Source of the DNA: Lytechinus variegatus
Taxonomy: Eukaryota > Echinodermata > Echinoidea > Temnopleuroida > Toxopneustidae
Direction: 5' to 3'
Assembly (NCBI RefSeq): GCF_018143015.1
Contig: NC_054741.1
Coordinates: forward strand, 19,959,736-20,023,735
Length of the DNA: 64,000 bases
The notes under the pieces are model-generated. The model had not been told where the DNA came from, did not search any database, and saw only the letters and a program-made list of their open reading frames with translations. Below are positions 25,296 through 36,190 of this stretch, in pieces (within the stretch, counting starts at the first letter, position 1; each line of letters begins with the position of its first letter). A program made the position numbers and the translations under genes.

Positions 25296-25337
<42 letters not shown>
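25296..25337 (+). repeat. (TAC)14 microsatellite
   Basis: Uninterrupted TAC triplets, 42 bp. A much longer tract of the same triplet family lies at 56.3 kb. Confidence 0.95.
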
Positions 25338-25339
<2 letters not shown>

Positions 25340-26780
25340 TTGTTAATCATCTTCTTTATTTGTATGTATCTCCGTGTTCATATGAAAAATAATGCTTCTC
25401 GATGGTACATATTTTTCTGTCTATATAGCTTTAGCAATAAAAAAAAAACACGTCAAATAGGCCTATGTCTATAAGCTCAGTATAAATTCGCCTTTCTGAG
25501 TTTTCACCAAGATCGTATGTGCGATCTGTCAACGAAATCACTTGGAGAAATCTTCGGGCCTGTTCTGGTAGGTGGTCAAATCAATCTGTCACAGAACTTT
25601 CAGAAAATTGGCATACAATTTCCTTCGCGTGCTATGGTTAATATGAAAAGTGCAAAAGGCGAAGACGCAGACTGAGGGAGAAAGCTAGCATCAAATTGCG
25701 AGGGAGACATGCTTGGTAGATAGGTATGCAAGGGGGCAAAGGAGTTCACACAATCTCACGGGTGGAGATGATTAAACCATGCATCTAAACGAAAAAAAAG
25801 TATATTCCACCATTAAACATCACTGTCGAATCTAGATAGAAAGTTTGTATGGGTTCTAGAGGATGTGGGAAGACATACCGACATGATGGAAGGCAGAACA
25901 AACACCTACAAGTTTTAATATCCTGAATGTGTTAAGAACATGAAAAATGAAAACGAAGATATTAACATAAGGATTCGGAATTAATGCACCACCCCCTTGA
26001 AATGGATTGAACCTAATTCAAGATGATAATGAGTGAACATTTGGAAGTTCAGAAGTTTGTTTGTTTTATATGACGATGTCTCTGCTGATCTTACCAAAAG
26101 GTTATCAATTTCTTTCTAACTATCCGATCAGGATGGGCGATGTATAGATATATACCCACCAACCCTACTCGTTTTCTGTCCGCAGCTTCATATAATAACC
26201 AACCTTAATAGTTTTTCAGAGAGTGCTTTCCAATAAAGCTGAGCAAAAAGTTATTCTTCAATATGGAACAGATAAATAACTGTCAAAATAACTGAAGCAA
26301 ATGTAACACGCACTGTAAGATCACATAAATCCATTATGTTGTACTCTTGAAAAGAAATATCTTAATTGTAAACAAATTAGTCCATACATCAATGAGTCAA
26401 TTTTAACCACAGTCAAAAGTTTGACAGCAATTATCTGCTGCATCTAATGAAAATAGACGTGGAGTTATACATTTGTCCATTCAATTAGGGAAATATAAAT
26501 AGTTGACTAGACTTTGGGAAGATTGTAATTGATGGCGTCACCATGCGATCAGAAGTGCACCTCACTTGGGTTCATTTGAAAAATTAAAAGGGATCATACG
26601 AGAAGAAAAGGAGCGAGTATAGAAATTAACGGGAAATATCGAACTCGTGAATGAAGAAAATGAAAAAGGGGTATATAAGGAAGCGAGCAGAAATGTGGAT
26701 GTAGCAAGAGAGAGAAGAAAGGAAACGCACAGAATGAGAGATAGAAAAAAATCAAAGACGTTATGCAGACAGTCATATCT
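25338..26780. other. Non-coding, nothing recognised
   Basis: No recognisable gene, RNA or repeat. Minus-strand frames at 26,562-26,900 run into the CA-rich repeat and are hydrophobic by composition only. Confidence 0.5.
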
Positions 26781-26782
26781 AC

Positions 26783-27175
26783 CCCCATAACCACACCCCA
26801 CACTCTTCCACACACACCCACCCATCCTCACACTCATAAGTATACCTCCAAACCCACTCTCCCTCTCACACACATCATCCTTACCCAAGCCCACACTCAC
26901 ATCGGCTCACACTCACACTTTATCATCTACATCCATATCCACGCCCACACCCACCCAACCTCACACACACACACACACCCACCCTCACACACACGCATAC
27001 ACACCAGGCCGCAGCACACCCTCAAACACAATGGGCAGGTAGATAGGAAAGGCTATAACCATGATAACAGACTCTTCAGAATAAAATACCTGGAAACAGA
27101 ATGTATATTCTTAAATCCTGTATAAAGTAAGAACGTGTGCGTGTGTGTGTGTGTGAGAGAGAGAGTGTGTGTGGA
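26783..27175 (+). repeat. CA/CCCACA-rich tract and adjacent (GT)n
   Basis: From 26,783 to about 27,005 the plus strand is dominated by CACAC, CCCACAC and CTCACAC motifs (a cryptic CA minisatellite). A GT-rich tract follows at 27,135-27,172, so opposite-sense dinucleotide tracts face each other across about 130 bp. Confidence 0.85.
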
Positions 27176-28789
27176 CAAACTATAATAGAAAAAATATAAT
27201 GTACAATCTAAAAGGAGATAAAAAGTGTATTAAGAAGAGAAAATGTGCACTGATATGATATCATGATAGAAAATAAAAAGAGGATAATTTGAGGAATGGG
27301 GAAAGAAGAGAAAGAGAGAGTGGATTTGGTTGGTAAATCGAGATAGAAAGTGAAAAGTATACGGTATCAGAGAGAGAAATTATAATGAGGACATAACCGA
27401 AAGATTTTCACGTTTTTATGCTATGGGGGACGGTTGTCGACCATCCGTCGTCTTCATCAATTTTACCGTCTTCCGCCCCTAAAATTTGAATGCGTTCATG
27501 TCCGTCTGAATGGGTATCCCAGAGCTAGACTCCACAAAAGAGCTCTTGCACTTTTCAAAATATGAAGGGAAAATTGGAAAATATGGGGAAAAATGAAAGA
27601 CAAAAACGAAAAAAAGAGAATGCAGTGAAAGAATTGACGTATCACGAAAAAAACAATTCCGGGAGTTTCAAATGGAATGCATATTTTTTACAAACCTCAA
27701 AGAAAATAAAGCAAATGATTTTCTTTCAGTAGAAAGAAAGAAAAATATCACGGTAATATCATGAAGCAGTAGAAATAAATCAACAAACAAAAATTTACTA
27801 GCTTACGGTATATTCAACATTAAACATGTTAAAGTCTGCATCGTTGAGAATTATAGTATTCTTGGCTAAGATCTGATATGTAAAAGTAATTTTAATCATG
27901 TGAATTGAATAATTAGAGGATTTATTTTTTTTAAAGATTCTCAACAGATGAAAAAATGAAATATAAAGCTTCGAAGCGTGAAAAATAAGAAAATACAAAG
28001 CCTTGTTGGGCGGTTAGCTAAATCACTTGATCGCGAGGTCGAACGCGCACCCCCATCGTCGGTCGTCTGCTCAAGACGAATTTCATCAAATCAGAAATTC
28101 CAATTTAAGGATGCGGATTACCATGGTAATGATGAGAGTGATAAACATGCAGTGTCATTCCCCATATCTCCTGTCATCGAGAAACCAATACTGGCTCTTG
28201 TTGACAAACAGCTAATGCGATCTAGCTCGAATAGAACCAATCCTAGTCTCCATCAATCATACGTTTTCTCTCATTTTGAAATATCACTTTATCATAGCAA
28301 GTGAAAACACTAACAACTTACATGTAATTCAATCATTATAATACTAGTTTCTACAGCCATGATTATCACAAATATAATGAGGACAATATCTTCTATTTTT
28401 CAAACAAGAATAGAGAAAACGGTGGGCTTCATCAACGAAGGTGCATGGTTTTAGACTACATAAATAAAAAGAGGACTTTAATTATGTTTGCAAGCGTAAT
28501 TAAACAAATGCTTCACTCATCGGGCGAAAATCTCGAGATCTGCAAACCAGACATCTCAAAATATGCTTACGTGTAATACCGCATCAGTTAAATTCCCATG
28601 TTCTCCTTTCAGACACAAGCAATTTCTATCTCATTTTCAACCTGTAATTACATCACACAATTCAAAGGGTTATTCTAAATGTGCTTCATGGCTACCTGAA
28701 GAATGCTTTATAATAAAATTAGATAATCACCATTCATTATTTCATCTGCCATTCATGAAAACGTCTGTTAAGATTATTATTCATTTTTA
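27176..28789. other. Non-coding, nothing certain
   Basis: AT-rich and A-rich. A plus-strand open frame at 27,978-28,304 (108 codons) has a mixed, protein-like composition with no recognisable domain and no flanking gene signals. I do not call it a gene. Confidence 0.4.
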
Positions 28790-29084
28790 CATTTTTTTTT
28801 GTAAGTCTACGAGTAAAAAAAGAATTACTGTTATAATACTGCTTATTGGGATGCTCTCTAATATGATTGTATTCTAGGTGTTATATGTAAAACATATATT
28901 CAAAATCGATTAGTCATAAAGATGACTACTATAATTACGAATAACGTGATATGAATACAAGTCTGCATATATTATTTAGATATTTGAGATATTTTAATTG
29001 CCTACAAAATTAATCATAAAAATAAAAAATAAAATCAAAATTGATTTTTATCGTATGTTTTGTCGTATTAACAATGTCCGCACA

Positions 29085-29157
29085 GCCCGGTTAGCTCAGT
29101 CGGTAGAGCATGAGACTCTTAATCTCAGGGTCGTGGGTTCGAGCCCCACATTGGGCG
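29085..29157 (+). tRNA. tRNA-Lys(CUU), unit 1
   Basis: A 73 nt gene that decodes AAG. Acceptor GCCCGGT pairs with ATTGGGC (G-U at 5-68 and 6-67), D-arm GCTC/GAGC, anticodon CTT at 29,118-29,120, T-arm GTGGG/CCCAC, discriminator G. A box TTAGCTCAGTCGG and B box GGTTCGAGCCC are intact. Terminator TTTT is at 29,165-29,168. The upstream GATTTTTATC (29,043-29,052) is 32 bp from the gene, unlike the 21 bp of the other units. CCA is not encoded, as in animals. Confidence 0.97.
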
Positions 29158-29560
29158 CACATCCTTTTGATTTTGAATATATGACCTTTGGAGGAATACC
29201 TGAAAACTGGGATCAAATGCTACAAAAGGTTTTATTTTCAACTTTCGGTCATACACATATCGCATATTCTATTTTCAAAATAATTCTGTGTGTTTTCTAT
29301 TCATATTTTGTCAAAATTTCTGAATAAATTGTTTTCAATTAACTTGCTTAGCAACCATATTTTGGCCTTAAATTTAGAATCCCTTCAATTTGCATATTAT
29401 AAACGAAAACGCAAGTAATCATATTTACAACATCAATACTTAAATGATAATTGTTTTTCTAATTTTTGTTTGAATAGTAAACAACACGAATCATAAACAA
29501 ATCGTTAAGATAAAAATCAATTTAAAATGGATTTTTATCGTTATTAACAATCATCGCGCA

Positions 29561-29633
29561 GCCCGGTTAGCTCAGTCGGTAGAGCATGAGACTCTTAATC
29601 TCAGGGTCGTGGGTTCGAGCCCCACATTGGGCG
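29561..29633 (+). tRNA. tRNA-Lys(CUU), unit 2
   Basis: Identical in sequence to unit 1. Upstream, GATAAAAATC (29,509-29,518) and GATTTTTATC (29,530-29,539) are perfect inverted repeats; the latter ends exactly 21 bp before the gene. A T run starts at 29,641. It opens the left copy of the ~1.66 kb two-gene duplication. Confidence 0.97.
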
Positions 29634-30347
29634 CACATTATTTTATTTTTTTATACATTACCCTTGGAAGAATACCTGAAAATTGGGATCAAAATGGTAC
29701 GAATTATTTTCACCTCAAAGTCATGCATATATCGTTATTCTGTATTTTTAATAATTCTTTTTGATTTGGGTCCTTATCTTGTACTAAAAAAATATCCTCC
29801 CTTTGATTTTTATACAATAAACGCAAATTCATTTGTTCCAAATCTCATTTATTCGAAAATACAAAAAAATACTATTGACTTATCACAAAATTATATGATT
29901 GGTCAGAGGAAACATAAGTGAATGTCAGACGAATAGTTTGTAGTTAGCTTGTCCTGTTTAAGTGAGAATGAATCTGTTTTGACCTTTTTATTATAGTGAA
30001 AAGGTGAAAAGGTATTGATCTATTATCATACATATTTAACGACATATGTTGGTTTTTTGTGGTAAGCCTACAAGTAAACGGATTTGTAATGAAAAATAAG
30101 AATGAATATTGCTTTTATATATTGTTTTGGGATGCTCCCGAATTCAAATTTATTCCAGGTGTTATTCATTAGGTGTATTCATAAACACGATAAAGATTAA
30201 GAATATTGTGGTAAATAAATTCATATTTTACAATATAAGTATTTAGAGAGTAACTGTTCTTTCTAAATTTTGTTTGAATAGTACATGACATGACTAGATA
30301 AAAGTCATATTAAATTGATTTTTATCGTTGATAGCAGTCTCCGCACT

Positions 30348-30420
30348 GCCCGGTTAGCTCAGTCGGTAGAGCATGAGACTCTTAATCTCAGGGTCGTGGG
30401 TTCGAGCCCCACATTGGGCG
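30348..30420 (+). tRNA. tRNA-Lys(CUU), unit 3
   Basis: Same mature sequence as unit 1. Upstream GATTTTTATC is at 30,317-30,326, 21 bp from the gene. Terminator TTTT is at 30,428-30,431. The flank is near-identical to that of unit 5, including TACATCC just after the gene where most units have CACATCC. Confidence 0.97.
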
Positions 30421-31215
30421 TACATCCTTTTGCTTTTTTATACATGACCTTTGAAAAATACCTGAAAATTGAAATCAAATGCTACAATATGGTCTATTTT
30501 TCAACTTTTGGCCATACATTTATCGCTATTCTATCTCTATAAATAACTCTGTTTGATTTTGGTCCATATTTTGTCCTCAAATTTAGCATCCCTTTGATTT
30601 GTATACAACAAACTCAAATTTATTTGTTCCAAATCTCATTATTCGAGTACAAGAAGTTACTGTTGACTTTTCAGAGACTTCTGCATGATGCTCAGTCAAA
30701 GGGAGCATAACTGAATGTCAAATGGAAAGTTTGTATTTAGCTTGCCCTTTTTAAATAATATTCAGTATATTATTCAGCATAACTAAAGTGAAAATGACCT
30801 GCTGTTTTAAGGGTTTAAACTTTGATCATTATAGTAAAAAAGTTAAAAAGGTTTTAGTCAAATATCGTTTTTATTTAACAGCATATGTTGGCTTTTATGG
30901 TAGGCCTACGAGTAAACGGATTTGTAATAAAAAAAGAAACTGTTTTTATACTTTTCAGAGAGATGCTCCCGAGTTAATTCGAGTGCTGTTTATAAAGTAT
31001 ATATATTGTACTCATAAAGATAAAGAGTATTATGAAAATCGATGTTAGGAATCAAATAAAGTACAATTATTCAAATTTTGCAATATAGGTATTTCGAGAA
31101 TAATTGTTTTTCTAAAGTTTGTCTGGATAATGAACAACATGAATCATAAACAAATCGTTGTAAGATAAAAATCAAATTTAAATTTGTTTTTACCGTTATT
31201 GACAATCTTTGCGTA

Positions 31216-31288
31216 GCCCGGTTAGCTCAGTCGGTAGAGCATGAGACTCTTAATCTCAGGGTCGTGGGTTCGAGCCCCACATTGGGCG
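31216..31288 (+). tRNA. tRNA-Lys(CUU), unit 4
   Basis: Same mature sequence as unit 1. The upstream element is the variant TGTTTTTACC at 31,185-31,194, still 21 bp away. The inverted arm before it covaries (CAAATTT against AAATTTG). Terminator TTTT is at 31,296-31,299. It opens the right copy of the two-gene duplication. Confidence 0.97.
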
Positions 31289-32009
31289 CACATTATTTTA
31301 TTTGTTTATACATTACCCTTGGAAGAATACCTGAAAATTGGGATCAAAATAGTACAAATTTAAGTTTATTTTCACCTCAAAGTCATGCACATATCGTTAT
31401 TCTGTATTTTTGATAATTTTTTTTTTATTTGGGTCCTCATCTTGTACTAAAATATATCCTCCCTTTGATTTTTATACAATAAACGCAAATTCATTTGTTC
31501 CAAATCTCATTTATTCGAAAATACAAAAAAATACTATTGACTTATCACAAAATTATATGATTGGTCAGAGGAAACATAAGTGAATGTCAGACGAATAGTT
31601 TGTAGTTAGCTTGTCCTGTTTAAGTGAGAATGAATCTGTTTTGACCTTTTTATTATAGTGAAAAGGTGAAAAGGTATTGATCTATTATCATACATATTTA
31701 ACGACATATGTTGGTTTTTTGTGGTAAGCCTACAAGTAAACGGATTTGTAATGAAAAATAAGAATTAATATTGTTTTTATATATTCTTTTGCGATGCTCC
31801 CGAATTCAAATTTATTCCAGGTGTTATTCATTAGGTGTATTCATAAACACGATAAAGATTAAGAATATTGTGGTAAATAAATTCATATTTTACAATATAA
31901 GTATTTAGAGAGTAACTGTTCTTTCTAAATTTTGTTTGAATAGTACATGACATGACTAGATAAAAGTCATATTAAATTGATTTTTATCGTTGATAGCAGT
32001 CTCCGCACT

Positions 32010-32082
32010 GCCCGGTTAGCTCAGTCGGTAGAGCATGAGACTCTTAATCTCAGGGTCGTGGGTTCGAGCCCCACATTGGGCG
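32010..32082 (+). tRNA. tRNA-Lys(CUU), unit 5
   Basis: Same mature sequence as unit 1. GATTTTTATC is at 31,979-31,988, 21 bp upstream. Terminator TTTT is at 32,090-32,093. Both flanks match unit 3 almost base for base over hundreds of bases. Confidence 0.97.
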
Positions 32083-32874
32083 TACATCCTTTTGATTTTT
32101 TTATACATGACCTTTGAAAAATACCTGAAATTTGAAATCAAATGCTACAATATGGTCTATTTTTCAACTTTTGGTCATATCGCTATTCTATCTCTATAAA
32201 TAACTCTGTTTGATTTTGGTCCATATTTTGTCCTCAAATTTAGCATCCCTTTGATTTGTATACAACAAACTCAAATTTATTTGTTCCAAATCTCATTATT
32301 CGAGTACAAGAAGTTACTGTCGACTTTTCAGAGACTTCTGCATGATGCTCAGTCAAAGGGAGCATAACTGAATGTCAAATAGAAAGTTTGTATTTAGCTT
32401 GCCCTTTTTTAAATAATATTCAGTATATTATTCAGCATAACTAAAGTGAAAATGACCTGCTGTTTTAAGGGTTTAAACTTTGATCATTATAGTAAAAAAG
32501 TTAAAAAGGTTTTAGTCAAATATCGTTTTTATTTAACAGCATATGTTGGCTTTTATAGTAGGCCTACGAGTAAACGGATTTGTAATAAAAAAAAGAAACT
32601 GTTTTTATACTTTTCAGAGAGATGCTCCCGAGTTAATTCGAGTGCTGTTTATAAAGTATATATATTGTACTCATAAAGATAAAGAGTATTATGAAAATTG
32701 ATGTTAGGAATCAAATAAAGTACAATTCTTCAAATTTTGCAATATAGGTATTTCGAGAATAATTGTTTTTCTAAAGTTTGTCTGGATAATGAACAACATG
32801 AATCATAAACAAATCGTTGTAAGATAAGAATCAAATTTAAATTTGTTTTTACCGTTATTGACAATCTTTGCGTA

Positions 32875-32947
32875 GCCCGGTTAGCTCAGTCGGTAAAGCA
32901 TGAGACTCTTAATCTCAGGGTCGTGGGTTCGAGCCCCACATTGGGCG
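32875..32947 (+). tRNA. tRNA-Lys(CUU), unit 6, D-stem variant
   Basis: Differs from unit 1 by one base. GGTAGAGC reads GGTAAAGC, changing G22 to A and turning the C13-G22 pair at the base of the D loop into a C-A mismatch. A and B boxes, acceptor and anticodon are otherwise intact. Upstream TGTTTTTACC is at 32,844-32,853 (21 bp). Terminator TTTT is at 32,955-32,958. It is probably still transcribed, though the mature tRNA may be less stable. Confidence 0.93.
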
Positions 32948-33752
32948 CACATCCTTTTAATTTTTGATACCTTTGAAAAAATACCTGAAAACTGGTATCA
33001 AATGCTACAATATGGTATATTTTTAAACTTTCAGTCATACATATATATCGCTATTCTATCTCTTAAAATAACTCTCTTTGATTTCGTATCATACTTTGTC
33101 CTCAAATTTAGCATCCCTTCGATTTATATACAATAAACGCAAATTCGTTTTTTCCAAATCTCATTTATTCGACATGTTCGAGTACAAGAAGAAACTATTG
33201 ACTTGTTACAGACTCCTGCATGATGCTTAATCAAATGAAACATGAGTGAATGTCAAACGAACAGTTTGTACTTAGCTTCCCAATTTAATATTCAATATGT
33301 TATTTGGTACAACTAAAATGGAAATGAAATGAAATACCGTCAAGGTCTCCGAATTTTTATCAAAGTGAAAAGGAGAAACGCGTTTGATCTATTTTTATCT
33401 TTATTCAACGACATATATTTTTGGTAAGCACAATAGTAAAGAGATTTGTAATAAAAAAAAGTATAAAGAAATAATATTTAATACTTTTTAGTGAGATTCT
33501 CCTCGATTCGAATTTATTCCAGGTGTTATTTATAAAGTATATGTTGTACTCATAAAGATAAAGAGTATTATGAAAATTGATGTTAGGGATCAAATAAAGT
33601 ACAAGTCGACATATTTTGCAATATAAGTATTTCGAGAATAATTGTTTTCTAAAGTTTGTCTGGATAATGAACAACATGAATCATAAACAAATCGTTGTAA
33701 GATAAGAATCAAATTTAAATTTGTTTTTACCGTTAATGACAATGTTTGCGTA

Positions 33753-33825
33753 GCCCGGTTAGCTCAGTCGGTAGAGCATGAGACTCTTAATCTCAGGGTC
33801 GTGGGTTCGAGCCCCACATTGGGCG
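33753..33825 (+). tRNA. tRNA-Lys(CUU), unit 7
   Basis: Same mature sequence as unit 1. Upstream TGTTTTTACC is at 33,722-33,731, 21 bp from the gene, as in units 4 and 6. Terminator TTTT is at 33,833-33,836. Confidence 0.97.
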
Positions 33826-34567
33826 CACATCCTTTTGATTTTGAATATATGACCTTTGAAAAATACCTGAAAACTAGGATCAAATGTTACAATAAGATTT
33901 ATTTTTAACTTTCAGTCGTATATATATATCGTTATTTTATCTTTTAAAATAATTACGTCCGATTTGGTCCATACTTTGTCCTCGAATTTGAACACGAAGT
34001 TACTGTTGAATTTCACAGACTTAAACATAATGCTTAGTCAAAGGAAACATAAGTGAATGTAAAATAGAAAGTTTTTAGTTAGCTCGCCTTTTTGACATTC
34101 AGTTTATTATTTAGCATAGCTAAAGTGAAATTGACCTGCAATGTTTTAAGGTTTTAAACTTTTATCATTATAGTAAAAAGTTGAAAAGGTTTCGGTCGTA
34201 ATATCGTTTTTATTTAATACCATATGTTTGCTCTTATGGTAAGCCTACGAGTTAACGGATTTCTAATTAAAAAAAAATATACTGATTTTATACTTTTCAG
34301 AGAGATACTCCCGAATTTGAGTTTATTCGAAGTGCTATTTATAAAGTATATATATTTTATTCATAAAGATTAGGAGTATTGTGGCAAATTGTTGATGGTT
34401 ACGAATCAAATAGAATTCAAGTCTTCATATTTTACAATAAAAGTATTAAGATAATATTTTTTTTCCAAATCGTGTCTGAATAGTTTACAAAATGAATCGT
34501 TAACAAACCGTTAAGATAAAAAAATCAAATGAAATAGATTTTTATCGTTATTGACTGTTTTCACGTA

Positions 34568-34640
34568 GCCCGATTAGCTCAGTCGGTAGAGCATGAGACT
34601 CTTAATCTCAGGGTCGTGGGTTCGAGCCCCACATTGGGCG
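34568..34640 (+). tRNA. tRNA-Lys(CUU), unit 8, acceptor variant
   Basis: Starts GCCCGATTAGC: G6 is A, converting the G6-U67 wobble of the other copies into a Watson-Crick A-U pair, so the fold is kept. Upstream GATTTTTATC is at 34,537-34,546 (21 bp), with an inverted arm beginning at 34,515. Terminator TTTT is at 34,648-34,651. Confidence 0.95.
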
Positions 34641-35518
34641 CATATCCTTTTGATTTTTGATACATGATCTTTGAAAAAATACCTGAAAACTGGGATCAAG
34701 CTACAATAAGGTTTATTTCTAACTTTCCGTCATACATATATCGTTGTTTTATTTTTAAAAATGATTATGTCTGTTTTGGTCCATAGTTTGTCCTCGAATT
34801 TAGCATCCCTTCATCCATTCCTTTGTTCCAAATCGCATTTAATTCGAGTACTCGAAGTTACTGTTGAATTTTCACAGACTTAAACATGATGCTTAGCTAA
34901 AGGAAACATAAGTGAGTGTCAAATAGAAAGTTTTTTAATTAGCTTGCCTTTTTAATATTCAGCATAGCTAAAGTGAAAATGATCATTATAGTAAAATTTG
35001 AAAATGTTTTGGTCTAATATCGTTTATTTAACACATATATGTTTGCTTTTATGGTAAGCCTACGAGTAAACAGATTTCTAATTAAAAAACAAGAAATAAA
35101 GTTACAAGAAGTAGTGAAAAAGTTGAAAAAGTCTTTGGTTGATAATTGTTTTTATTTAACGACATAATTATGTTGGCCTGTTGTGGTAAGCCTACGAGTA
35201 AGCGAATTTGTAATGAAGAAATAAAAATAAATACCGTTTTAATACTTTTTGGCGAGATGCTCCCGAATTCAAATTTATTCCAGGTGTTATTTATAAAGTA
35301 TATAGTGTATTCATAAAGATTAAGAGTATTGTGGCAAATAAATTGATGGTTACGAATCAAACAAAACACAAGTCTTCATATTTTACAATATAAGTATTTA
35401 GAGAATAACTGTTATTCTAAAGTTTGTCTGAATAGTTCATAACATGAATCATATACAAATCGTCAAGATAGAAGTCAAATTAAAATTGATTTTTATCGTT
35501 AATAGCAAACTTCGCACA

Positions 35519-35591
35519 GCCCGGTTAGCTCAGTCGGTAGAGCATGAGACTCTTAATCTCAGGGTCGTGGGTTCGAGCCCCACATTGGGCG
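35519..35591 (+). tRNA. tRNA-Lys(CUU), unit 9 (last)
   Basis: Same mature sequence as unit 1. GATTTTTATC is at 35,488-35,497, 21 bp upstream. The first T run is at 35,605-35,608, slightly further than in other units. The spacer behind it runs to about 36,190 and then unrelated DNA begins. Confidence 0.97.
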
Positions 35592-36190
35592 CACATTATT
35601 ATTATTTTATTTTTAATACATGACCTTTGGAGGAATACATGAAAACTGGAATCAAATGCTACAATATGGTCAGTTTTTCAACTTTCAGTCATACATTTAT
35701 CGTTATTCTATTTTTAGAATGATTATGTCTGTTTTTGGTCCATATTTTGTGTTTTAATTTAGCATTCCTTCGATTTGTATACAATAAACGCAAATTCATT
35801 TGTTCCAAATCTCATTTATTCGAGTACAAGAAGTTACTTACTTTTCACAGACTTCTGCATGATGCTTAGTCAATGATTAAATGGTTGAAACATGGCTGAA
35901 TGTCAATGAACAGTTTGTAATTAGCTTGCCTTCTTAACATTCAGTATATTATTTGGCATAAACTAATGTGAAAAAAATATTTTTCTAATGAATGATTGAA
36001 TGATTGAATGATTAAAACATGACTGAATGTAAAATTGATAGTTTGTAGTTATCTTCCCTGTTTGATATTCAATGTATTATTTGGTGTAACTAAAGTGAAA
36101 GTGAACTGAAATACTGTAGAGGTTTTTAAATTGTTATTATAGTGAAAAGGTGAAAAGTGATTTAATGCATCGTTATTATTTAACGACATA

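Larger units (their letters stand above)
29561..31215 (+). repeat. Two-gene duplication, left copy
   Basis: This 1,655 bp segment (tRNA units 2 and 3 with spacers) is repeated directly as the next 1,659 bp (units 4 and 5). Divergence is low and mostly small indels in A/T runs, far below the divergence between neighbouring single units. It therefore looks like the most recent expansion step of the array. Confidence 0.85.
31216..32874 (+). repeat. Two-gene duplication, right copy
   Basis: Right copy of the direct duplication described for the preceding segment. Its first spacer matches the one after unit 2, and its second matches the one after unit 3. Both copies share the open-frame stretch beginning MKMTCCFKGLNFDHYSKK (30,788 and 32,446), which is spacer sequence rather than a gene. 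Confidence 0.85.
28790..36190 (+). repeat. Tandem tRNA-Lys(CUU) repeat array, nine units
   Basis: Nine near-identical tRNA genes, all on the plus strand. Start-to-start spacings are 476, 787, 868, 794, 865, 878, 815 and 951 bp. Spacers are homologous: each carries, in order, a downstream T run, AATACCTGAAAA, TTTAGCATCCCTT-like sequence, GTAAGCCTACGAGTAAAC, GATGCTCCCGAATT and TATTCCAGGTGTTAT. A conserved T-rich element then lies just before the next gene. The left edge (about 28,790) and right edge (about 36,190) are recognisable spacer fragments without a tRNA. The pattern suggests unequal crossing-over plus homogenisation. Confidence 0.95.

Noticed and set aside
28010-28060. GGCGGTTAGCTAAATCACTT with AGGTCGAAC behind it, SINE-like
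   Set aside because: Box matches are poor and no cloverleaf or repeated copy is seen in the window.
30788-32676. Duplicated frame starting MKMTCCFKGLNFDHY
   Set aside because: It is spacer sequence of the tRNA array, present twice because of the two-gene duplication. Other units do not keep it open.
28998-33136. Frames over the tRNA genes, with a shared peptide containing GSWVRAP or ARLAQSVEHETLN
   Set aside because: They are readings through the tRNA-Lys genes themselves. Similar peptides are a familiar false protein prediction from tRNA genes.
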